A stretch of DNA of 32,947 bases, taken from NCBI GenBank assembly GCA_027484145.1, contig JAIXUH010000036.1:1-32947 (forward strand), given 5' to 3'. Origin of the DNA: Rhodobacter sp. (GTDB lineage Bacteria; Pseudomonadota; Alphaproteobacteria; Rhodobacterales; Rhodobacteraceae). Below the pieces are notes generated by a model. It saw only the letters and a program-made list of their open reading frames with translations. It had not been told where the DNA came from and did no database searches. A program made the translations under genes and the position numbers. Of this stretch, positions 25,924-32,947 are shown one piece after another (positions within the stretch are counted from its first letter, which is position 1; the number at the start of each line of letters is the position of its first letter).

Positions 25924-26625
25924 TTAACTTAGCCCTGCCAGCACCATCCGCGCCACCGCTTGCGGCCGGGTCTGCGCACCCATCTTGCGACGCGCGGCAT
26001 CGACATGGTCCTTGACCGTCTCGCGCGACAATCCCACCAAAGCGGCAATCTCGGGGTCGGTCTTGCCCGCCGCGACCCAGCGCAGACATTCCAGTTCGCG
26101 CGTGGACAGCGGTGCCTCGGGTGCACTGACCATCGCCAGCCCAGCGATGGCCCGGCAGCGTTCGTGCACATGCAGCGACAGCAGATGCAGTCGGTCCCGC
26201 TCGTCCCCCAAAAGCGGCCGCTTTCCGGCCATGGTCACCAGACCCAGATACCCCCCCGGCCCGTGGATCGGCACGGACAGACCATCGCTCCAGCCCCATT
26301 GGTTAACGGTGCGCCACAATTCCTCTTCGGCACGCGACAGAATGCGCTGACCTTTCACATCCTCCCAGGTAAAGGGCGCAATGCGCCGACGCGCCTCGGC
26401 CACCCCGAAGTCGACCTGATGAAAGTTGCGCTGCTGATAGAGCGCAATCCACGCTGCGGGCCAGTTCTGGAAAAAGAAATGCGGCTCTGGCCCTTTGTCC
26501 GTCGGGATAAACGCGCCGCAGGCACTGACGGTATAGCCATAAGCCGCGATGGCGGTGACAAACAGCGACTGAACCTCTGCGACCGTGGTGCAGTCGCCTA
26601 GTCGTCCAAGGAGATCATCTTGCAT
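25924..26625 (-). CDS. LuxR-type regulator (autoinducer-binding domain plus HTH), LuxR solo
   Basis: A 233-residue protein of standard quorum-sensing LuxR length. Residues ~15-160 form an autoinducer-binding-type domain with conserved aromatic positions visible as W59, Y63, D72 and W87 (AAWIALYQQRNFHQVDFGV; PFTWEDV). Residues ~171-233 are the LuxR helix-turn-helix (LSTRELECLRWVAAGKTDPE, then IAALVGLSRETVKDHV). ATG 26625 has GAGG 4 bases upstream; 79 further in-frame codons upstream are Cys/Arg-rich and rejected. No luxI-type synthase is in the window, so it is a solo here. It reads toward the autotransporter and probably regulates it. Ligand unknown: a foreign or endogenous acyl-homoserine lactone or another small molecule. 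Confidence 0.87.
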   Translation of the reverse strand: MQDDLLGRLGDCTTVAEVQSLFVTAIAAYGYTVSACGAFIPTDKGPEPHFFFQNWPAAWIALYQQRNFHQVDFGVAEARRRIAPFTWEDVKGQRILSRAEEELWRTVNQWGWSDGLSVPIHGPGGYLGLVTMAGKRPLLGDERDRLHLLSLHVHERCRAIAGLAMVSAPEAPLSTRELECLRWVAAGKTDPEIAALVGLSRETVKDHVDAARRKMGAQTRPQAVARMVLAGLS

Positions 26626-26806
26626 GATACCTCTGCGCTTTTGGGGTAAGATGCATGATGGCTGACGTTGCGGCAAGCGTATCCGCGCGGCGCGGGTCAT
26701 GAAGCCGCCCGCACAGCACAGAGCCCAACCGAGCGATGCGCAGAACGCGGAAACCCGGCACGGCAATCTGTCGACAGATGCGTGGTGTGCCCAAGGGGCA
26801 GCGTGG

Positions 26807-27967
26807 TCAGATGTCTGCGCCCCGCCGAAACCGAAGATTGTTCCGCGACAGATCAGACACACGCTGTGCGCCCATCAGTTTCATGCCCCGCACAAGTTCT
26901 TCGCGCATCAGGCCCAAGGCTCGCTCAACGCCGGGTTGGCCCGCTGCTGCAAGCGCAAAAAGGTAGTAAGACCCAAGGCCGACCGCCTTGGCCCCCAGCG
27001 AAAGCGCCTTGATCACGTGATTGCCACGGGTGAACCCGCCGTCCACCATGACGTCCAGCCTGTCACCCACGGCATCCACGACCTCGGCCAACTGGTCGAA
27101 CGGCGCGCGCGTGCCATCCAGTTGTCGCCCGCTGTGGTTGGACAGGATGATCCCGCTGCAGCCGATATCTGCCGCGCGCAACGCATCCTCGGGCGCCATG
27201 ACACCCTTCAGGCAGAATGGCCCGCCCCAATCGCGCACCATGGCTGCGACATCATCCCAATTCATGTCCGGATCAAGCATCTCGGTGAAATAGCGGCTGA
27301 TCGACATGGTGGTACCGCCCAGATCCACATGCGCATCCAACTGCGGCAGGCTAAGCCGTTCGTGCGTCAGAAAGTTTATCCCCCACATCGGCTTTCGCAC
27401 GAAATCCGGCAGCGCCGAGGCCTTGGGTCGGAACGGAATGCCGAAACCGCTTCTCTTGTCACGTTCACGGTTGCCGCCGGTGATGCTGTCCACGGTCAGC
27501 ATAAGCACCTCGACCCCGGCTGCCTTGGCCGATTGCAGCATGGCCGCATTCAGCCCTCGATCGCGGTGGAAATAGAACTGGTAGCACTGCGGTGTCGCAA
27601 AGGCCTTGCGCAAGCGGTGCAGGCTGACTGTGCCGATGGACGATGCGCCGAACAAGGTTCCAAATTTCGCGGCTGCCGCACCGGTTGCCATTTCGCCATC
27701 ATGGTGGAACACACGTTGCAGCGCCGTGGGAGAGAGGTAGACCGGCAAATCGAGTTTCTGCCCCAAAACGGTGACCGAAAGGTCGATGTCCTTGACTCCC
27801 TTCAGGACACGGGGAACCAGATCGCACTCTTCAATGGCGGCGGCATTGCGCCTCTTGCTGACCTCATCATCTGCGCCGCCATCGATGTAGTCAAAAATCG
27901 CTTGTGGAACGCGGCGCTGCGCCAACTGCCTGAAATCGCGATGATTGTAGCAATCTGACAGTTTCAT
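26807..27967 (-). CDS. lldD: FMN-dependent alpha-hydroxy-acid dehydrogenase, probable L-lactate dehydrogenase
   Basis: A 386-residue TIM-barrel flavoenzyme of LldD/glycolate-oxidase type that oxidises L-lactate (or a similar 2-hydroxy acid) to the keto acid, passing electrons to quinone or oxygen. Catalytic and FMN-contact residues can be placed by family alignment: Y27 (FDYIDGGADDE), Y132 (QFYFHRDR), D160 (LTVDSITGG), K254 (FCLKGV), H278 and R281 (SNHSGRQLDG). The phosphate-binding DGGFTRGNHVIKALSLGAKA is intact. The usual SNHGGRQLD has Ser in place of the first Gly (S279). ATG 27967 follows GGTGA. Substrate could be L-lactate, glycolate or mandelate; the DGGADDEVSKRRN start favours lactate. 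No neighbour suggests a pathway. Confidence 0.85.
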   Translation of the reverse strand: MKLSDCYNHRDFRQLAQRRVPQAIFDYIDGGADDEVSKRRNAAAIEECDLVPRVLKGVKDIDLSVTVLGQKLDLPVYLSPTALQRVFHHDGEMATGAAAAKFGTLFGASSIGTVSLHRLRKAFATPQCYQFYFHRDRGLNAAMLQSAKAAGVEVLMLTVDSITGGNRERDKRSGFGIPFRPKASALPDFVRKPMWGINFLTHERLSLPQLDAHVDLGGTTMSISRYFTEMLDPDMNWDDVAAMVRDWGGPFCLKGVMAPEDALRAADIGCSGIILSNHSGRQLDGTRAPFDQLAEVVDAVGDRLDVMVDGGFTRGNHVIKALSLGAKAVGLGSYYLFALAAAGQPGVERALGLMREELVRGMKLMGAQRVSDLSRNNLRFRRGADI

Positions 27968-28266
27968 TTTTCACCATCTGTCCGGTCAAATTTCGGCCGT
28001 CTCATTCCCACCGCTGGGTGAACCTAGCTTGGCACATTTGCAATGCACTGTGGCAACGAAACCTGCCGCTGGAACATGATGCGGACAACACTGAAGGTCA
28101 GGACGCCCGTTTTGGCAGCAAGACGCCAGGTTGCTTTACCGTTGAAAGGCAACGACCGGAGCGAAGTCCGATGCTCAGGCCCTCTAGCGCACAAGTGCAA
28201 GTGCAGCAGCGGCATCGAACTTTCCGCGGTTCGGTCGGATCAGGCTTCGATCTGGCGTGCGCGGCA
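27968..28266. other. Non-coding interval
   Basis: About 300 bases between the RTX stop at 28267 and the dehydrogenase start at 27967. Short frames have no family features. It should hold the dehydrogenase promoter. I see no repeats or clear hairpin. Confidence 0.4.
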
Positions 28267-29877
28267 TCAAATGATCCCGAAATCCGCGGCCGTCAGCGCC
28301 AGTCCGGATTGTAGAATGGCGAATTGGGTGGCCCCACCAGCGGCGTTGCCGTTGCTGTCATAGGTCAGCGCCCCCGTGGCCGCGTTATACAGGAGAAAGT
28401 CGTTAGCGTCGACCGCAGCACCAATGCGGAACTCGCTGGCGCTGAGGCTGGCCCCGATGGCGGTAAAGATCGCGGACTCGAGCAAGATATCATCCACCCC
28501 CACGGCAAAATCCGTGATCCGGTCAATGTTGCCTGTGCCAAGCGTTGTTGAGAACACAAAGTCATCGGCCCCGCCAAGGCCGGACATCGTGTCGTTGCCA
28601 GCCTTGCCATCCAGCACATTTGCGCCCGCATTGCCGGTGATCGTCTGCGCCAGCGCGTTTCCGGTCAGGTTGATGGCGGTCGTGCCCGCAGCGGAACTGG
28701 TGGTCATCACCTCGATGTTGTCATCGGCGGCAAGGGTAAAGGATATCCCCGCCGCCACCCGGTCCGCCGTGCCCTGACCAGCACCTTCGACAATCGTCGT
28801 GGCGGCGCTGCGCACAACATAGGTGTCGTTGCCGCCAAGCCCGGTCAGCCTGTCGCGGCCAAAACCGCCGCCATCCGACAGCACATTGGCACCTGCGTTA
28901 CCGGTGATCGCCTGAAAGGCCTCATTGCCGGTCAGATTGATCGCCGCCGTTCCTCCTGCGGAGGTCGTTGTCATAATCTCAATGCTGTCATCCGCCGCCA
29001 ACGCAAAGCTGACGCTGGCCGCGACCCGGTCTGCCGCGCCCGACCCAACGCCGACGCCCTCGACGATCACATCACCGGCGTTGTCGACGAAATAGATGTC
29101 GTCCCCATTGCCGCCGGTCATGGTGTCAGTGCCTCCGCCGCCGTTCAGCGTATCGTTACCCTCACCGCCCAAAAGCCGGTCATTGGCGGCCCCGGTATGG
29201 ATACTGTCAGCGCCTGTTCCACCCGACACCACGCCCGTGACCCTGCCTGCCGACCCGGCGTAAACATCGTTACCTCCGCCCAAGAGAACATCGCCAATCA
29301 TTGAGCCGGTGTTGAAAACCTGATCCACTCGCTCTGCACTGGCGAAATCGGCATAAGCGGCATCGATGCCGCGAATGATGCCGCTGTTGGTCAGCACCAT
29401 ACGCTCGGTCGACCCGAAACTGTGGAAGATGCCGAAGGTCTGACCTTCGATCGTGCCGCTATTGTTGATGGTTGATTGCGTCGTTGTGGAATAGTGCAAG
29501 ACTTCGATACCGGCACCCGCCATCGTCGTGATTAATCCAGCGTTGATCACGGTGTTGCCGTAACCGTCCAGCGCGACCGCAGAGCTGTTGAAACTCTGCA
29601 AATGGCCATGCTCTCCAACCCTTAGGGTGTTGAGACCCGTGACTTCATACTCGTTTTCGCCAATCGGGAAGATGTACCCAAGGTCCACCGCTTGCAGATT
29701 TGCCGCGACGGTTCCGTAGACAAGAACCGTGTGAGAACTTTGCTCGGCCAACAGCCCGGCACCTGTGGTGTTGCCCAGAACGATCCCCTCGCCCACAAAA
29801 ATCACATCCCCGTTCGTCGGGAGTTGTTGAATTGCGACGGCGTCAACAGTCGCGGATTGCAAGATATAAACGGTCAT
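28267..29877 (-). CDS. RTX protein with beta-helix-like N-terminal domain
   Basis: A 536-residue secreted protein. ATG 29877 has AAAGGG 8 bases upstream and is preferred to a GTG at 29886. Residues ~1-210 contain short NxGxI repeats (NAGLI, NNSGTIEG, TNSGIIRG, NTGSMIGD) typical of right-handed beta-helices in autotransporter passengers. Then come RTX nonapeptides (GGEGNDTLNGGGGTDTMTGG) and two 89-residue modules with LTGN codons 267 bases apart (28925 and 28658). The C-terminal ~110 residues (DRITDFAVGVDDILLES; DFLLYNAATGALTYDSNGNA; FAILQSGLALTAADF) resemble the terminal region of type I-secreted proteins. No signal peptide, as expected for type I export. Function unknown; adhesin or matrix protein inferred. 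Confidence 0.85.
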   Translation of the reverse strand: MTVYILQSATVDAVAIQQLPTNGDVIFVGEGIVLGNTTGAGLLAEQSSHTVLVYGTVAANLQAVDLGYIFPIGENEYEVTGLNTLRVGEHGHLQSFNSSAVALDGYGNTVINAGLITTMAGAGIEVLHYSTTTQSTINNSGTIEGQTFGIFHSFGSTERMVLTNSGIIRGIDAAYADFASAERVDQVFNTGSMIGDVLLGGGNDVYAGSAGRVTGVVSGGTGADSIHTGAANDRLLGGEGNDTLNGGGGTDTMTGGNGDDIYFVDNAGDVIVEGVGVGSGAADRVAASVSFALAADDSIEIMTTTSAGGTAAINLTGNEAFQAITGNAGANVLSDGGGFGRDRLTGLGGNDTYVVRSAATTIVEGAGQGTADRVAAGISFTLAADDNIEVMTTSSAAGTTAINLTGNALAQTITGNAGANVLDGKAGNDTMSGLGGADDFVFSTTLGTGNIDRITDFAVGVDDILLESAIFTAIGASLSASEFRIGAAVDANDFLLYNAATGALTYDSNGNAAGGATQFAILQSGLALTAADFGII

Positions 29878-29957
29878 CTCCGTCACCCTTTGTTGATGCT
29901 ATTCGTCACCCTGCCTTTCACCGCGCAGGAGAGCTTGCTGCGAAGAACCGCCGGCGT

Positions 29958-29988
29958 GCCTGATCATCCTGCGAGAAAAGGATCAGGC
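29958..29988 (-). terminator. Hairpin overlapping the stop codon of the third RTX gene
   Basis: GCCTGATC (29958-29965) and GATCAGGC (29981-29988) form a perfect 8-bp stem; the RTX stop codon (29985-29983) lies inside one arm. No T-run follows on the minus strand, so the role could be message stabilisation or partial termination between the two RTX genes. Confidence 0.45.
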
Positions 29989-32700
29989 CACGACGAAGTC
30001 TGCGCTGGTCAGCACCAGCCCGGAATCCAGTACGGCGAACTGCACGCGGGCGGTGGCGCCTATGCCATCGGCGTCGAAATACAGACGCCCACTGTCGGTC
30101 TCGTAGATGATCCGGTCGTTGGCATCGTCTGCCAGCCCGGTGGTGTTGACGCGGAAGGCGGCACCAGCCAGCGCGCCGGCGGCCAGCCCGGTAAAGCCCG
30201 CGGCGCGCAGCTCGATCGTGTCGGAGGCGAAGCTGTAATCGGTAATGGTGTCGACATTGGTCGATCCGGTGGGCGCGTTGAACACGAACACATCCGCCCC
30301 GTCGCCGCCAGTGAGGGTGTCGGACCCTGCCGCCCCGTTGATCCGGTTGGCCCCGGCATTGCCAAGGATGCTTTGCGCCAGGCTGTTGCCGGTCAGGTTG
30401 ATGGCCGTCACAGCCCCCGAAGAGGTGGTCGTCAGCCGCTCGATATTGTCGTCACCGGCCAGCTTGAAGCTGACCGATGCCGCCACGCGGTCATTGGTTC
30501 CGCCGCCCGCACCCTCGACAATGACCGTGTCCGCGTTGTTGACGATATAGGTGTCATCGCCTGCCGATCCGGTCAGCGTGTCAGCCGCCCCCGCGCCCCC
30601 GTCATGCAGCACATTGTCGCCTGCATTGCCAAAAATCGACTGCGCCAGCGCATTGCCGCGCAGATCTATGGTCGCGACGCCAGCGCTGGAGGTGGTGGTG
30701 AGCAACTCGATCCTGTCATCGGCGGCCAGCACGAAATCCACGCTGGCGGCAACCCGGTCATCGGTGCCCTGCCCCACACCCTCATTAATGATCGTCCCGG
30801 CATTATTGACGATATAGGTGTCATTGCCCGCCAATCCGGTCAGCGTGTCGGCCTCGCCCGCGCCCCCGTCATGCAGCACATTGTCGCCCGCATTGCCAAA
30901 GATCGACTGCGCCAGCGCATTGCCGCGCAGGTCAATGGCCCCGGTCCCACCAGAGGACGTGGTCTGCATCTGCTCGACCTGGACACCTGCCCCGAGCACA
31001 TAGCTCACTGAAGCAGCCAGCCGGTCCAATATGTCCCCCACCCCTCCGGGCCCCTCGATCACAACATCGGCGGCGTTGTCGACAAAGAACAGGTCATCGC
31101 CGGTGAAGCCGTTCAGCGTGTCGACCCCGCCCCGCCCGTTCAGCGTGTCGTCGCCCGCGCCGCCGTTCAGCATGTTGCTGACATCGCTGCCAAGGATCAT
31201 GTCATCCTGCGGTGTGCCGATCAGGTTCTCGAACTCCGCCATGATCTCGACAGTGAAGTCATCGGTCGCGGTCCCCAGCGCCAAGTCATAGACAGCACCC
31301 GACGCCTCGTTGCTGCGGCTCCAGTCAATCGTGTCGTTGCCTTCGCCACCGTAATGTTCGTCATTGCTGATGACTGTGGTGACGATGATCGTGTCATTGC
31401 CGTCATCGCCGAAATTACGGTCTGAGAAGAAAGAATTGGCGGTAGTGATGATGTCATCGCCAAGCCAGCCATGGACGAACCTAGAGGCAGTCGTAGCGGT
31501 GAACACGTCATTGCCCACCGTGCCAACCTGCCATCGAGAGGGGGGATAGACCGGGGGGGCATTGGCACCGTCGCGGGGGTCATAGATTTCGGACAGAATA
31601 TTGCCATCTTCGGTCCAGCTGATCTGAAACCGGCCATCGGCCAGCCCCACGACGCTGGGCGCCGATTGCGTGCCGACAGCATCGATGATGAACTCATTGC
31701 CGACCGGATCTCCGGCACTGTTGAAACGTTGCCCGCGGATGTCGGAATTGCTGTTGTCATCCCAGACCACGACATAGCCGCCATTCGCCAGGGCTGCGAC
31801 CGCGGGCCTGAGTTGGCCGCCGGCGATGTTGCTGATCTGGGCAGAGCTTTCGACCAAAGTCGCCGTACTGGAATAGACCGCCCCGACAATGGTGCCCGAG
31901 GTGAGGTTTTCATAGACGATGGCGACATTGCCCCCGGTCAGCCCGACACACTGGATCCGGCCGATTTCGATCCCCGGGGAAATGGTGGCAGAGTTGAGGA
32001 GTGCACCGGCCGCATCGAGAATGCGCAGCACAATGGTATCATCACCATTGTTGCGGTTCGTGACGACCAGCGCATAGGTGTCGTTCGACAAGGTGGTCAG
32101 CCCGATCCCGCCGACACCCTCTCCCACGCCACCTGCGCCGAAGAAAGCGGAACTGGTAACCCCAAGGGCGTCGGTGACCGGGTTGTATCTGCGGATAAGG
32201 ACATCCTCTGACCCGTTGGCGTTGTTGACGATGTAGGCCATCATCACCGATATGGGGCTGGCCGAGGCGATGGCCGGGCTGTTCGGCACATCGCCGCCAG
32301 CGACATCCTCTGCCAGAATACCACCCTCAAGCCGCACCCCGGCGTCATCGTAGGTATCAAAAGCCAAGTCATTGTCAGCGTTGTTGTCTTCATACACCAC
32401 CACGAACCCGCCGTTTGCAAGCGCAGTGATGTCGGCATCTTGCTCGTTATCGCCAAAGCGTTGAACATTCAGCCGGATTTCGGCGCTGACAGGGTTGCCC
32501 AGCGGGTCAAAGATCCGGCCGATCACGTCGGCACCACCGGCACTGCCGCCTGCGCTGCCCACCGTTTCGTCCAAATCGATCCAGCAGATCAGCACATTGC
32601 CATTGGCCAGTTGCGTGATCCGGGTGCTGGACTGGTTGCCGCCCAGGTTTGTGTTGGGATTAAAGTTGAACTCTGTCCATTCGATTGGAGTTGAAGGCAT
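29983..32700 (-). CDS. RTX protein with propeller-like N-terminal repeats
   Basis: A 905-residue secreted protein starting at ATG 32700, with AAGGA 9 bases upstream. Residues ~1-370 hold several repeats with the form ALANGGYVVVWDDNSNSDIR, followed by GQRFNSAGDPVGNE (others: QLANGNVLICWIDLDE, ALANGGFVVVYEDNN, GLADGRFQISWTED), which suggests a beta-propeller-like fold. RTX nonapeptides follow (FGDDGNDTI; YGGEGNDTI; NGGAGDDTLNGRGGVDTLNG). Then come 89-residue modules with marker positions at 30386, 30653 and 30920. The C-terminus (NVDTITDYSFASDTIEL; LYFDADGIGATARVQFAVLD; SGLVLTSADF) is a likely type I secretion region. It lies between two other RTX genes in the same orientation. Function unknown; carbohydrate or surface binding is possible. 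Confidence 0.86.
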   Translation of the reverse strand: MPSTPIEWTEFNFNPNTNLGGNQSSTRITQLANGNVLICWIDLDETVGSAGGSAGGADVIGRIFDPLGNPVSAEIRLNVQRFGDNEQDADITALANGGFVVVYEDNNADNDLAFDTYDDAGVRLEGGILAEDVAGGDVPNSPAIASASPISVMMAYIVNNANGSEDVLIRRYNPVTDALGVTSSAFFGAGGVGEGVGGIGLTTLSNDTYALVVTNRNNGDDTIVLRILDAAGALLNSATISPGIEIGRIQCVGLTGGNVAIVYENLTSGTIVGAVYSSTATLVESSAQISNIAGGQLRPAVAALANGGYVVVWDDNSNSDIRGQRFNSAGDPVGNEFIIDAVGTQSAPSVVGLADGRFQISWTEDGNILSEIYDPRDGANAPPVYPPSRWQVGTVGNDVFTATTASRFVHGWLGDDIITTANSFFSDRNFGDDGNDTIIVTTVISNDEHYGGEGNDTIDWSRSNEASGAVYDLALGTATDDFTVEIMAEFENLIGTPQDDMILGSDVSNMLNGGAGDDTLNGRGGVDTLNGFTGDDLFFVDNAADVVIEGPGGVGDILDRLAASVSYVLGAGVQVEQMQTTSSGGTGAIDLRGNALAQSIFGNAGDNVLHDGGAGEADTLTGLAGNDTYIVNNAGTIINEGVGQGTDDRVAASVDFVLAADDRIELLTTTSSAGVATIDLRGNALAQSIFGNAGDNVLHDGGAGAADTLTGSAGDDTYIVNNADTVIVEGAGGGTNDRVAASVSFKLAGDDNIERLTTTSSGAVTAINLTGNSLAQSILGNAGANRINGAAGSDTLTGGDGADVFVFNAPTGSTNVDTITDYSFASDTIELRAAGFTGLAAGALAGAAFRVNTTGLADDANDRIIYETDSGRLYFDADGIGATARVQFAVLDSGLVLTSADFVVA
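30386..31190 (-). repeat. Tandem 89-residue RTX modules in the third RTX gene
   Basis: The LTGN/LRGN-encoding position recurs at 30386, 30653 and 30920, exactly 267 bases apart. The segments from 30572 and from 30839 are nearly identical over about 95 bases (about six differences by eye), indicating recent duplication or conversion of neighbouring modules. Confidence 0.8.
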
Positions 32701-32840
32701 GTGAACTCATCCTTGCAAATGCGGGGCGAGGGATGTGGTCTGAAATGCGCAAGCGATCGGAGGCCGATAGTGTATCGTGCCCGGCCCCAAGCCAGAAATC
32801 AACCAAGTCAGAGTCCGCGTGACGGCAGGCCCTCCGCCGG

Positions 32841-32947
32841 TCACACCACCAGAAAGTCGAGGTTCGTCAGCACCAGCCCGGCATCCATTACCGCGAATTG
32901 CACGCGGGTGGTGGCGCCGGTGCCGTCGGCGTCGAAGTAGAGGTTGC
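32841..32947 (-). CDS. C-terminal end of a further RTX protein (5' part beyond window)
   Basis: The last 35 codons of a gene running off the right edge, ending at TGA (32843-32841). The sequence NLYFDADGTGATTRVQFAVM, then DAGLVLTNLDFLVV, aligns without gaps to the C-terminus of the RTX protein encoded at 29983-32700. It is therefore a paralogue in tandem, separated by 140 bases, sharing the same presumed secretion tail. Confidence 0.8.
   Translation of the reverse strand, partial: NLYFDADGTGATTRVQFAVMDAGLVLTNLDFLVV

Noticed and set aside
26626-26862. 79-codon N-terminal extension of the LuxR-type protein
   Set aside because: Cys/Arg-rich and outside the LuxR domain layout; ATG 26625 has a good ribosome site and gives the family's normal length.

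Overview
The window is high-GC DNA that reads like an alphaproteobacterium, most likely Rhodobacteraceae/Paracoccaceae. The evidence is strong G/C third positions, ABC and LysR genes of the alphaproteobacterial type, a LuxR solo, and several RTX proteins of the kind common in marine and freshwater relatives. This placement is an inference from style, not a database match.

Left edge (1-3554, minus): a very large RTX calcium-binding secreted protein whose C-terminal end lies outside the window. A non-coding stretch with two hairpins (3555-4094) and a LysR regulator (4095-5021, minus) follow.

Centre (5470-18825, plus): a compact run of twelve genes reading away from the LysR gene. It encodes a dipeptide-type importer (two permeases, a solute-binding protein, and one polypeptide carrying both ATPases) and a complete UgpBAEC-like importer for glycerol-phosphate-type solutes. 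Among them lie two different calcineurin-like phosphoesterases, a DMT-family transporter and a PHP/CehA-McbA-type metallohydrolase. Many junctions are ATGA/TGATG overlaps or gaps of 3-60 bases, so it is probably one transcription unit. Each solute-binding gene is followed by a strong GC hairpin. The simplest reading is uptake plus hydrolysis of organophosphate or phosphodiester compounds, but the substrate is not proven.

Boundary (18826-20871): about 2 kb without an intact gene. It holds an 11-bp inverted repeat and frameshifted remnants of two IS3-family transposases in opposite orientations.

Right part (20872-32947, all minus): a 1605-residue autotransporter with a passenger of five tandem ~250-residue repeats, each with one CX6C cysteine pair. 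It is preceded by a perfect 16-bp palindrome and a LuxR-type regulator with no LuxI in view. Then come an FMN-dependent L-lactate dehydrogenase and three RTX genes in a row (the last one cut by the window edge). The RTX genes share a module with an exact 267-bp (89-residue) period, also present in the RTX gene at the left edge. The window therefore joins a nutrient-uptake operon to a surface/secreted protein island, with an insertion-sequence graveyard between them.

No rRNA, tRNA, CRISPR array or intact mobile element was seen.
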